Source of the DNA: Arcicella lustrica
Lineage (GTDB): Bacteria; Bacteroidota; Bacteroidia; Cytophagales; Spirosomataceae
Direction: 5' to 3'
Length of the DNA stretch: 64,000 bases
Assembly: GCF_034930985.1 (NCBI RefSeq)
Contig: NZ_JAYGIM010000009.1
Span: forward strand, 124,001 to 188,000
The notes under the pieces were generated by a model. It was not told the origin of the DNA. It searched no databases and was given only the letters and a program-made list of their open reading frames with translations. A program made the position numbers and the translations under genes. Below are positions 8,078-15,026 of this stretch, in pieces; within the stretch, counting starts at the first letter, position 1, and every line of letters begins with the position of its first letter.

Positions 8078-9190
8078 ATGAAAGAAATAAAAACAATTCT
8101 TGAAGCGTATCAACAAATAGATTTTAATACCAATAAAGCTGCTTTAGCTACAGTGGTAAGAGTTGAAGGTTCGTCTTACCGAAGAACAGGAGCAAGAATG
8201 TTGGTTGCGGATACTGGTGAATTTGTAGGTGGAATTAGTGGAGGTTGTTTAGAAGGAGATGCCTTGAAGCGTGCAAGATTGGCGATGGCTCAAAACAAAG
8301 CGACGATTGTTACTTATGATACTTCAGACGATGACCCCTATCAAATCGGAGTAGGTTTGGGTTGTAATGGCATTATTGATGTTTTATTAAAACCTTTAGA
8401 TAGCACGAATGCTGTGAATCCAGTTCAAATCCTAACGCAATGTGTAGATGCACGTAAAAAAAATGTTTTATTCACCTTTACAAAATTAAAAGGGAATCAG
8501 CCTTTGGTTAATTTGGGTGATACTTTCTTGTTTAATTCTCCAGCATATTTTACTGAAAATTTCCCCATTCCAGAGCTTTTAAAATCGCTTATTGCTGATG
8601 CCGAAACTTGTTTAAGCATTGGCAAATCGCAAAGTAATACTTATCAAACTGAAAATGGAGAGGTTCAGATTTTTTTAGAAGTATTATTGCCAGCTGTTCA
8701 TTTGATTGTTTACGGAGGAAATTATGATATTTATCCAATGGTGAAATTGGCGAAAGAGATAGGATGGAAGGTAAGCGTAGTTTGTAATCCTTTAAAAGTA
8801 CAGAAAAAACTTTTTGATTGGGCAGATACAGTGATTGAAAAAGAAAAAGGAACGGAAGTAAGTATTGATGAATACACCGTTGCCTTATTGATGGCGCATG
8901 ATTATAATACAGACTTTAATAATTTACAACATTTGTTAACAACCGAAATACCTTACATTGGTTTACTTGGTCCTAAAAAACGAAGTGAAAAGATGTATAA
9001 AGCATTAGATGAAGAAGGAAAAGCCATCTCAGAAATTGATGCTGCTAGAATTGCTTCGCCAGTAGGTTTAGATATTGGTGCAAGTACTCCTGAGGAAATA
9101 GCCATTTCTATCATTGCTGAAATAAAAACTGTATTTTCAAAAAGAAGTGGAGATAGATTGAAGTTTAGAGATAGACCGATTTATGAGTAA
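8078..9190 (+). CDS. XdhC/CoxI-family molybdenum cofactor protein
   Basis: XdhC proteins bind molybdenum cofactor, assist its sulfuration and insert it into xanthine-dehydrogenase-type enzymes. This 370-residue protein has the N-terminal XdhC/CoxI domain (TVVRVEGSSYRRTGARM, GGISGGCLEGD, GVGLGCNGIIDV) and a C-terminal Rossmann-type domain (VIVYGGNYDIYPMV-like segment near residue 210, LMAHDYNTD, GLLGPKKRSEKM, PVGLDIGASTPEEIAISI). Both domains look intact. No molybdenum hydroxylase subunit is in the window, so the client enzyme is elsewhere or unknown. It lies directly after a cysteine desulfurase, which supports a Moco-sulfuration role. Confidence 0.9.
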   Translation: MKEIKTILEAYQQIDFNTNKAALATVVRVEGSSYRRTGARMLVADTGEFVGGISGGCLEGDALKRARLAMAQNKATIVTYDTSDDDPYQIGVGLGCNGIIDVLLKPLDSTNAVNPVQILTQCVDARKKNVLFTFTKLKGNQPLVNLGDTFLFNSPAYFTENFPIPELLKSLIADAETCLSIGKSQSNTYQTENGEVQIFLEVLLPAVHLIVYGGNYDIYPMVKLAKEIGWKVSVVCNPLKVQKKLFDWADTVIEKEKGTEVSIDEYTVALLMAHDYNTDFNNLQHLLTTEIPYIGLLGPKKRSEKMYKALDEEGKAISEIDAARIASPVGLDIGASTPEEIAISIIAEIKTVFSKRSGDRLKFRDRPIYE

Positions 9191-9198
9191 AAAACATG

Positions 9199-9230
9199 AA
9201 GTTCTCAAGAAAATTGTTTCTTGAGAACTT
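9199..9230. terminator. bidirectional terminator
   Basis: AAGTTCTCAAGAAA / TTTCTTGAGAACTT with a 4-nt loop, between the convergent xdhC-like gene and the lipoprotein at 9266. Confidence 0.8.
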
Positions 9231-9265
9231 TTACAGGTAGTAAATATCTATTGATAAAGTATTAC

Positions 9266-10258
9266 TTACAAACCTTGTAAATACTTCAAAAACTCTTCTT
9301 TGGTAGTTTTTTCTAATTGTATTTCAATGGATTGGTCAACTGCTACATTAAAATCTTTAAAAAATGAATAGAGATTTTCATCTTCACTGACGGCATAACA
9401 AACTAATTTAATGTGTTCTCCCACTGGAATTTCTTTTGCAGAACCATTATAAACTTCCATTACAGATTTAATTTTATCAAAATAAAGGAAGATAAATATT
9501 GAACCAATTGCTGGTGTTTTAGAAGTAAATTTCAATACGGTTTTCTCTACTGGTGAATTCATGAATTTATCTACATTAATCCAACCAATTTGTGTAGGAA
9601 AAATTTTATAATGTCCTTCCTCAAAATACATTTTTGTAACGATAGAATCTTTCTTGGTAGTGTCGGCAGGTTGCTGTTGTTCTTGTTGCATTACTGCTGG
9701 TTGCCAATCTACAGTTCCATTATTTTGCTCATTGCCATAAAATACTTTCATGGTAGGGTCAGCATAACCAGGCGTTGGAATATTAACTGAGAATGTGTTG
9801 TTGTATGGATTTAAAACTAAAGGTTTTCCATCTTTACTTACCGAAATATTTACTTGTCCACCAGTTATGAGCATTTTACCATTTGATACCGTAGAAACCC
9901 TGTTTAATATCATATCAGCGGGTGTATATAATTCTTGAATCTCAATATCTACAGGATAGTCAACCCAATCGCCATTGGGAAGCATAAAATCATATTTATT
10001 CGCTTTAATCGTAGTTCCTTTTTTAGTGGTGAACGAAAAATCACCAGCGCTATTTACTTTCTTTTTTGTAGTTTCTACAGGAACAATAGAAGTCTTTTTT
10101 GCTTGTTCATCTACGGCAGGGAAAACTTCAACTTTAACCACAGGCGGAGGAATTACTTCATCTTTCTTGATGGCGTCGAATCTTTCTTTTGAACATCCTG
10201 AAAGAATTACCAAGAGGGTAGCAATGATAGTCGTTAATCTAAAGGTATGTGTTTTCAT
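9266..10258 (-). CDS. uncharacterised lipoprotein
   Basis: 330 residues starting with a lipoprotein signal (hydrophobic core then VILSGCSKE, lipidated Cys about residue 22). A Pro/Val/Lys-rich linker runs to about residue 70. The long beta-rich body (DFSFTTKKGTTIKANKYDFML, GGQVNISVSKDGKPL) resembles carboxypeptidase-regulatory or ZU5-like folds, but I cannot assign a family with confidence. A Gln-rich patch lies near residue 195. The 10315-10887 beta-barrel-like gene is 56 bp upstream on the same strand, so the two probably form an operon for envelope proteins. Confidence 0.75.
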   Translation of the reverse strand: MKTHTFRLTTIIATLLVILSGCSKERFDAIKKDEVIPPPVVKVEVFPAVDEQAKKTSIVPVETTKKKVNSAGDFSFTTKKGTTIKANKYDFMLPNGDWVDYPVDIEIQELYTPADMILNRVSTVSNGKMLITGGQVNISVSKDGKPLVLNPYNNTFSVNIPTPGYADPTMKVFYGNEQNNGTVDWQPAVMQQEQQQPADTTKKDSIVTKMYFEEGHYKIFPTQIGWINVDKFMNSPVEKTVLKFTSKTPAIGSIFIFLYFDKIKSVMEVYNGSAKEIPVGEHIKLVCYAVSEDENLYSFFKDFNVAVDQSIEIQLEKTTKEEFLKYLQGL

Positions 10259-10314
10259 TTTAGGTATTTTTTAGAATAATCGTTTGTGTAAAAAATATTT
10301 GATGTTTATAAGGA

Positions 10315-10887
10315 TTAATAAATGGGACAGCTTGCTTTTCTTTTACTCTTGATATAGGCAGGGCAAATAAGTAAACCTATTTCTCCATAACTTTCTTGCC
10401 AACGAATATTATATTTTATTTCTCCGAAAAGTCTAACACTATAATTTCCAACCGAAGTACCAATACCAACTTCTGGAAGAAAATTATTTTGTTTTGAGTT
10501 TTGTTGCTGGGTTTCTATATAGTTTATCCAACGGTTATATTCTACGCCACCTGTTAAATAAATAGTTGGCTTTTCTACTTCCATTCCTTTCTTAAAACCA
10601 TTGCGTCTGACATTCCCTTTGAAGACAATGTAATTGATATTTAGACCTGCCAATAATTCATGAATTGTATTGAAAGGAGGAGCGTATTTAAACTGTGGCA
10701 CCAATTGAACTCTTGGAATAACAGGAATCTGTGCCCTTAAACCAATACCTACGCTATTAAGTGGAAAATTATACATGCCAGAAACTCCAAGTGCAATTTT
10801 ATCTTGAGAAAATGAGGTTGTCCTAAAGCAAAGCAGAAAGCATGTTAATACTGATAATTTGTAGTAAAACTTTGATGAAGCAATCAT
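10315..10887 (-). CDS. secreted protein, probable small outer membrane beta-barrel
   Basis: 190 residues with an N-terminal signal ending near TTSFSQDK. Alternating hydrophobic/polar strands follow (IALGVSGMYNFPLNSVGIGLRAQ, VQLVPQFKY, IYLTGGVEYNRW, VRLFGEIKYNIRW), typical of 8-stranded barrels in Bacteroidota. The C-terminus is short and basic (IKSKRKASCPIY) rather than ending in an aromatic outer-membrane signal. No precise family recognised. Likely co-transcribed with the lipoprotein at 9266. Confidence 0.7.
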   Translation of the reverse strand: MIASSKFYYKLSVLTCFLLCFRTTSFSQDKIALGVSGMYNFPLNSVGIGLRAQIPVIPRVQLVPQFKYAPPFNTIHELLAGLNINYIVFKGNVRRNGFKKGMEVEKPTIYLTGGVEYNRWINYIETQQQNSKQNNFLPEVGIGTSVGNYSVRLFGEIKYNIRWQESYGEIGLLICPAYIKSKRKASCPIY

Positions 10888-11043
10888 TATAGTGTATTTA
10901 TGTTGTGTAAAGCCAAATCATTAGAAAATAAGGCGGTTTATATGTTACAAAAATAAAGGTTTTTAGAGGAAATAAATATACGTTCACTTACAATTACATA
11001 AGTGCTTGAATCTTTAATATGAAAGAGCTAAAAGCCAAGTAAG

Positions 11044-11400
11044 CTATCCACCAATTATCCTCTTACGATGTTCAATACCCCAATCGGCAATTACATCTGT
11101 CACTTGTCTTAATGTTGCACCGTATTCTGTAATTTCATATTCAACAGTAATTGGTTGAGTATTTTGTACTGTCCTTGTAATCAATTGATTCATCTCCAAA
11201 TCTTTCAATTCTCTACTTAGTACTTTCCCCGAAATTCCATTGATTTCTTTTAATAAATCAGTATATCTTCTTTTCTGATAACACAAACAAGCGATAATAG
11301 ATACCTTCCATTTTCCGCTTAATATATCCATTACATCATGTATTGCCATAATGGTTTTAGCACATTCTTTCTTCGTTGGTCTTTCAGCAATTTCCATCAT
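11044..11400 (-). CDS. HxlR-family transcriptional regulator
   Basis: 118 residues forming one winged-helix HxlR domain: the Cys in KKECAKTI, the helix IMDVLSGKWK-like segment (VMDILSGKWKVSIIACL), the recognition region RRYTDLLKEINGISGKVLSRELKDLE and the wing with YEITEYGATL. Members often sense electrophiles or redox changes through the N-terminal Cys and control adjacent reductases. It is divergent from a nitroreductase gene with a 104-bp shared promoter region that contains a GTTAC/GTAAC palindrome, a likely binding site. Regulation of itself and the nitroreductase is inferred from position. Confidence 0.92.
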   Translation of the reverse strand: MMEIAERPTKKECAKTIMAIHDVMDILSGKWKVSIIACLCYQKRRYTDLLKEINGISGKVLSRELKDLEMNQLITRTVQNTQPITVEYEITEYGATLRQVTDVIADWGIEHRKRIIGG

Positions 11401-11426
11401 TTGTCATTTAGTTACTTTTTTGTCAC

Positions 11427-11448
11427 GTTACTTTTGGTAACAAAGTTA
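11427..11448. promoter_or_regulatory. overlapping divergent promoters with GTTAC palindrome
   Basis: A TACTTTTG -7 word on the plus strand (11429-11436) and a TAACTTTG -7 word on the minus strand (11441-11448) flank or overlap the palindrome GTTACTTTTGGTAAC (11427-11441). Two further GTTAC copies are nearby. This is a plausible HxlR operator that would cover both promoters. Confidence 0.5.
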
Positions 11449-11504
11449 CAAATGTTCATGTTGTAGATTAAGTAATACAACATAAATTTTAAGGAAAAAC
11501 CAAA

Positions 11505-12137
11505 ATGGAATTATTAAAAGCTTTAGAGTGGCGTTATGCAACGAAGAAAATGAACGGGAATGTTGTTCCTCAAGAAAAAGTAGATTATATCATTGAAGCA
11601 GCAAGGTTAGCGCCATCTTCATCTGGATTACAACCTTACGAAATCTTTGTGATTAGTGATAAAGCACTATTAGAAAAAATACAAGCGATTGCTTTCAATC
11701 AAAGTCAGATTACTGATGCTTCACATCTATTGGTTTTTGCTGCTTGGGATGGTTATTCATTAGAAAAAATCGAGAAAGTATTTGCCAGAACAGTAGCAGA
11801 AAGAGGTTTGCCTACTGATAAAATGGATGATTATAAAAAAATGTTATGGGGAATGTATGAGCCACTTGGTAAAGAATGGCACGCTACTCATGCAGCAAAA
11901 CAAGCATACATTGCATTCGGTTTGGCAATTGCTGCTGCGGCAGAGCAGAAAGTAGATACTACACCAATGGAAGGATTTGTTCCTGCGGAATTAGATAAAT
12001 TATTGGGTTTAGAAGCATTAGGTTTAAAAAGTGTAGTGATTTTACCATTAGGATACCGTGATGAAGCCAATGATTGGTTATTGAATCTTAAAAAAGTAAG
12101 AACACCGAAAGAAGCTTTTGTGACTGAGATTAAATAA
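11505..12137 (+). CDS. nitroreductase-family NAD(P)H-dependent oxidoreductase
   Basis: 210 residues with the FMN-dependent nitroreductase fold: N-terminal WRYATKKMNG with the RxxxK phosphate-binding pattern, AARLAPSSSGLQPYEIFV (FMN contact), HATHAAKQAYIAFGLAIAAAAEQ helix, and the C-terminal LPLGYRDEANDWL. It resembles the E. coli NfsB group that reduces nitroaromatics and quinones, but the true substrate is unknown. The divergent HxlR gene probably controls it. A strong terminator follows immediately. Confidence 0.92.
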   Translation: MELLKALEWRYATKKMNGNVVPQEKVDYIIEAARLAPSSSGLQPYEIFVISDKALLEKIQAIAFNQSQITDASHLLVFAAWDGYSLEKIEKVFARTVAERGLPTDKMDDYKKMLWGMYEPLGKEWHATHAAKQAYIAFGLAIAAAAEQKVDTTPMEGFVPAELDKLLGLEALGLKSVVILPLGYRDEANDWLLNLKKVRTPKEAFVTEIK

Positions 12138-12154
12138 GTGATGGATTGATATTT

Positions 12155-12195
12155 AGCTTTGTCAACTTTTGAAAGTTGACAAAGCTTTTTTTTTG
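12155..12195 (+). terminator. terminator after nitroreductase gene
   Basis: 15-bp perfect stem (AGCTTTGTCAACTTT and its complement) with a 2-nt loop and a T9 run. Confidence 0.92.
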
Positions 12196-12204
12196 CAATT
12201 TATT

Positions 12205-12357
12205 AATCCCGAAGGGATGTCAGAATTATAGCGAAGAGCATAATATTATTCCCAAAACCCTGAAAGGGTGATACAAGGCTAACTCATTGTATCACCCTTT
12301 CAGGGTTTTTGTTTTTGCATTTTTCCTATTCTATCATCCTTTCATCCCTTCGGGATT
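12205..12357. repeat. nested inverted repeat, copy 1
   Basis: Outer arms AATCCCGAAGGGATG (12205-12219) and its complement (12343-12357). Each outer arm is itself a small palindrome around CCCGAAGGG. Inside is a perfect 23-bp inverted repeat (12254-12276 and 12287-12309) built on ACCCTGAAAGGGTGATAC, with a 10-nt loop GGCTAACTCA. Homology with the other copies continues about 50 bp past the right arm (TTTTGATTTTACTTTTAGG). Confidence 0.9.
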
Positions 12358-12630
12358 TTGATTTTACTTTTAGGATTGTTTCAATTAATAAAACATTAAC
12401 TCTTTAGAGTCTTTTCGTTTGTTTTGGGCAATAGATTCATTTTCAATTGGATTTAAACTTAATTAAAGAAAGAATCCAATCCCGAAGGGATGAAATATTT
12501 ATAGCCATAAAAAAACACAAGAACTATTCGACCCTGTAGGGGTCATATAAATTGATGGTTTATTTGTTGAAAGTGTTTTATTTCTTCTCTGCTTTTTCCT
12601 TTAAAAACAATAACTACCCTCTGACAGACC

Positions 12631-12760
12631 TTACTTTTCTTTTCTTGATACAAGAAAAGTAACCGCAGCGGCGGCCGCAAAAGAAAATCAAGAATTCCTA
12701 AACTCGCTTCGCTCAAACAGTAGAATTTCGTAAGATTGCTTTCGCATAATGGAATGAGTC
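12631..12760. repeat. GC-richer segment with AAGAAAAGTAA palindrome
   Basis: TTACTTTTCTT (12631-12641) and AAGAAAAGTAA (12652-12662) form an inverted repeat. A segment with a GCGGCCGC word and an AACTCGCTTCGCTCAAAC hairpin follows. Its composition differs from the surrounding AT-rich DNA. No coding evidence. It resembles intergenic repeat segments common in Bacteroidota as I recall them, not any gene. Confidence 0.5.
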
Positions 12761-12778
12761 ATTTTTGAGAAATCTATT

Positions 12779-12933
12779 AATCCCGAAGGGATGTCAGAAT
12801 TATAGCGAAGAGCATAATATTATTCCCAAAACCCTGAAAGGGTGATACAATGGGTTAGCCTTGTATCACCCTTTCAGGGTTTTAGTTTTTTTGTAATTTT
12901 CTTATTTTATAATCCTTTCATCCCTTCGGGATT
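12779..12933. repeat. nested inverted repeat, copy 2 (loop inverted)
   Basis: Same structure as copy 1: outer arms 12779-12793 and 12919-12933, inner 23-bp arms 12828-12850 and 12861-12883. The 10-nt loop reads TGGGTTAGCC, the exact reverse complement of the copy 3 loop (GGCTAACCCA). Confidence 0.9.
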
Positions 12934-13088
12934 TTGATTTTACTTTTAGGATTGTTTCTATTGATAAAACATTAACACTTTTTAATTAATCTTTTGTAGC
13001 CTTTTCATTTATTCTGGGAAATAATTTCATTTTCAATAGGATCGGGTTTTACCCCAATCTTGTTGAGAAAAAGGATAAAAAAAACTCC

Positions 13089-13240
13089 AATCCCGAAGGG
13101 ATGTCAGAATTATAGCAAAGAGCATAATATTATTCCCAAAACCCTGAAAGGGTGATACAAGGCTAACCCATTGTATCACCCTTTCAGGGTTTTTGTTTTT
13201 GCATTTTCCTATTCTATAATCCTTTCATCCCTTCGGGATT
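13089..13240. repeat. nested inverted repeat, copy 3
   Basis: Outer arms 13089-13103 and 13226-13240, inner 23-bp arms 13138-13160 and 13171-13193, loop GGCTAACCCA. Nearly identical to copy 1 outside the loop. Confidence 0.9.
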
Positions 13241-13313
13241 TTGATTTTACTTTTAGGGTTGTTTCAATTGGAAAAACATTAATCCTTTTGAGCCTTTTGT
13301 TTGTTCTGGGAAA

Positions 13314-13367
13314 TATATTTTTTTCAATAGGATTGGGTTTAAACCCAATCCTATTGAAAAAAATATA
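13314..13367. repeat. 54-bp perfect palindrome
   Basis: A perfect palindrome centred at 13340/13341 on GGGTTTAAACCC. Its arms contain CAATAGGATTGGG and end in A/T runs, so it could act as a bidirectional terminator or a cruciform. A damaged relative lies before copy 3 (about 13030-13070). Confidence 0.85.
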
Positions 13368-13640
13368 ACGAACACCAAATCAAGGTGTCTTAAAATAGAT
13401 TTACTAAATCCTGATTTTGCAAAGTCAGCCTACCATATACCCAATAAAATTTTCTTGAGCAAAGTTGTATTTTTTTAAAATTTCTTTATTAATTTTAATT
13501 ACCTAACATTCAAAATCAACAGTCTGTTGTTCAGGCTGATACACCACTGATATAAGTTCAACAACTTATTAATTGCTTGTGCTAATGGGCAATTATAAGA
13601 TATTTACTCAATAGTTTTTTCAAACCTAAACAATAAAATC

Positions 13641-14375
13641 ATGTCAACACTACAAGACACAGGCAATGCTGTTAACATTGCAAACTTCCAAAACCTTATT
13701 TCTTATTGTTCTAATTTTGGGGAGGCTTATAATCCTTCCAGAGATGCTTTGAAGCTTGGTCAATTGCAAGCTTTATTGGCGGAGGCTAAAAGTATCATGC
13801 TTGTTATTCATGATTTAACTACCGAACATGATGATGCGGTGAATCACCGAAAGAAATTGTTTGCTGATTTACGTCCTTTAAGCACTAAAGTTTGTGGGGC
13901 TTTTTCGATTTGTGATGTGGAGGATGCCGTTGTTGAAGATGCAAAAGGGATTAATCGTAAAATTCAAGGTCAAAGAGCTTCGGCAAAGCCTGTGCCTGTG
14001 ATGGTAGATGGTGTATTAACTACGCCCAAAACGAATTCTTCTTCGCAACAGAGTTTTGATTATATGATAGAGCATTTGAACGCATTGATTTCTTTGTTGT
14101 CTTTTCATTCAGCGTATAATCCTAACGAAACCGATTTGAAAGTTACTACTTTAAAGGCTTTGGCGACTGATTTGAACAATGCCAATAATGCGGTGATTAA
14201 TAGTCATACGCCTTTGGACATTGCTCGTGGTAATAGAAATACTTTGTTGTATGCTCCTAAGACTGGTTTAGTAGATATTGCTTTGGATGTTAAGACTTAT
14301 ATCAAAGTGACTTTTGGAACAGGTAGTATGGAGTATGGGAAGGTTAAAGGGATTCTATTTAAACGCATTGTATAA
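13641..14375 (+). CDS. uncharacterised protein with internal duplication
   Basis: 244 residues, no signal peptide or membrane segment. The two halves are related: residues about 16-74 (FQNLISYCSNFGEAYNPSRD, LKLGQLQALLAEAKS, HRKKLF) and about 146-203 (LNALISLLSFHSAYNPNETD, LKVTTLKALATDLNNANN, RGNRNTLLY). Each holds AYNPxxxDLK followed by a helix, and an RK/RN-x-L-[FY] end. A C-terminal piece (GLVDIALDVKTYIKVTFG) follows. I do not know the function. It sits alone, flanked by repeat zones, with a good hairpin terminator after it, so it is a self-contained transcription unit. Confidence 0.85.
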   Translation: MSTLQDTGNAVNIANFQNLISYCSNFGEAYNPSRDALKLGQLQALLAEAKSIMLVIHDLTTEHDDAVNHRKKLFADLRPLSTKVCGAFSICDVEDAVVEDAKGINRKIQGQRASAKPVPVMVDGVLTTPKTNSSSQQSFDYMIEHLNALISLLSFHSAYNPNETDLKVTTLKALATDLNNANNAVINSHTPLDIARGNRNTLLYAPKTGLVDIALDVKTYIKVTFGTGSMEYGKVKGILFKRIV

Positions 14376-14398
14376 TCTACTATTAGCTTTATATAAAT

Positions 14399-14442
14399 AG
14401 CCAATGCCATGATACTTGTTACATGACATTGGCTATTTTTTT
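14399..14442 (+). terminator. terminator after the duplicated-domain gene
   Basis: Stem AGCCAATGCCATG / CATGACATTGGCT (one mismatch) with a 10-nt loop and a T7 run. Confidence 0.9.
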
Positions 14443-14456
14443 ATCTTCCTTTTTGT

Positions 14457-14768
14457 GTTTATACTATTAGCTCCTGCACTGACGGGATGAGCGACTGCAT
14501 TTATACTATTAGCTCCTGCACTGACGGGATAAGCGACTGCGTTTATACTATTAGCTCCTGCACTGACGGGATAAGCGACTGCATTTATACTATTAGCTCC
14601 TTCACTGACGGGATAAGCGACTGCATTTATACTATTCGTTCCTGCATTGACGGGATAGACAACTGCATTTATACTATTAGCTCCTGCACTGACGGGATAA
14701 GCGACTGCATTTATACTATTAGCTCCTGCATTGACGGGATAGACAACTGCATTGATGTTATCAGCCGT
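14457..14768. repeat. 42-bp tandem satellite, about 7.3 units
   Basis: The word TACTAT recurs at 14462, 14504, 14546, 14588, 14630, 14672 and 14714, an exact 42-bp period. The units differ by a few substitutions and an eighth is degenerate. Because 42 is a multiple of 3, frames stay open on both strands: SDCIYTISSCTDGI repeats on plus, GANSINAVAYPVSA repeats on minus. There is no sign of a real gene (starts inside the repeat, no homology). Non-coding satellite is the best reading. Confidence 0.85.
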
Positions 14769-14770
14769 AT

Positions 14771-14958
14771 AACCTCATCCCCCAGCCCCTTCTCCTGTAG
14801 AGAAGGGGAGCTGTTTGTTGGGTTTAATAATTGATTATCAAATATTTAATTTATTGTTTGTGAAACTATATCTTTTTAGAAAAAGATTAGATGCTAACTG
14901 ATAAATATTAGACAAAAAAAGCCCCCTCTCGACAGGAGAGGGGGTTGGGGGTGAGGTT
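14771..14958. mobile_element. inverted-repeat (MITE-like) element with CCTCACCCCC ends
   Basis: About 40-bp imperfect inverted ends: left AACCTCATCCCCCAGCCCC at 14771 onward, right the complement of AACCTCACCCCCAACCCCC ending at 14956-14958. A roughly 100-bp AT-rich core without an ORF lies between. The GC-rich ends are unlike the host DNA. CCTCACCCCCAACCCCCTCTCC-type repeats are widespread in bacterial genomes; mobility is inferred from structure only. Confidence 0.55.
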
Positions 14959-15026
14959 TTTAGCCTATTATATGAGCCATTATTCAAAATAATAATTACA
15001 TATAGTTTAAAACAAATATAAAGATT

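Larger units (their letters stand above)
12138..13640. other. 1.5-kb non-coding repeat zone
   Basis: No gene is supported here. The zone contains three copies of a nested inverted repeat (12205, 12779, 13089), single short palindromic words (CCCGAAGGGATG near 12480, GACCCTGTAGGGGTC near 12530), a GC-richer segment at 12631-12760, and a 54-bp perfect palindrome at 13314-13367. From 13370 to 13640 it is plain AT-rich DNA leading to the next gene. Confidence 0.8.

Noticed and set aside
12205..13240. CRISPR or insertion sequence at the nested repeats
   Set aside because: Only three copies, uneven spacing, palindromic structure, no transposase or cas gene; treated as REP/MITE-like repeats.
13171..13368. 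65-codon ORF in the repeat zone
   Set aside because: It covers half of a nested palindrome and the 54-bp palindrome; no coding signature.
14457..14768. CRISPR array
   Set aside because: The 42-bp units are contiguous with no unique spacers and no cas genes are nearby.
14487..14834. 115-codon plus-strand ORF over the 42-bp satellite
   Set aside because: The start is inside the repeat, the frame is open only because the unit is divisible by 3, the minus strand is equally open, and unit differences change residues freely.
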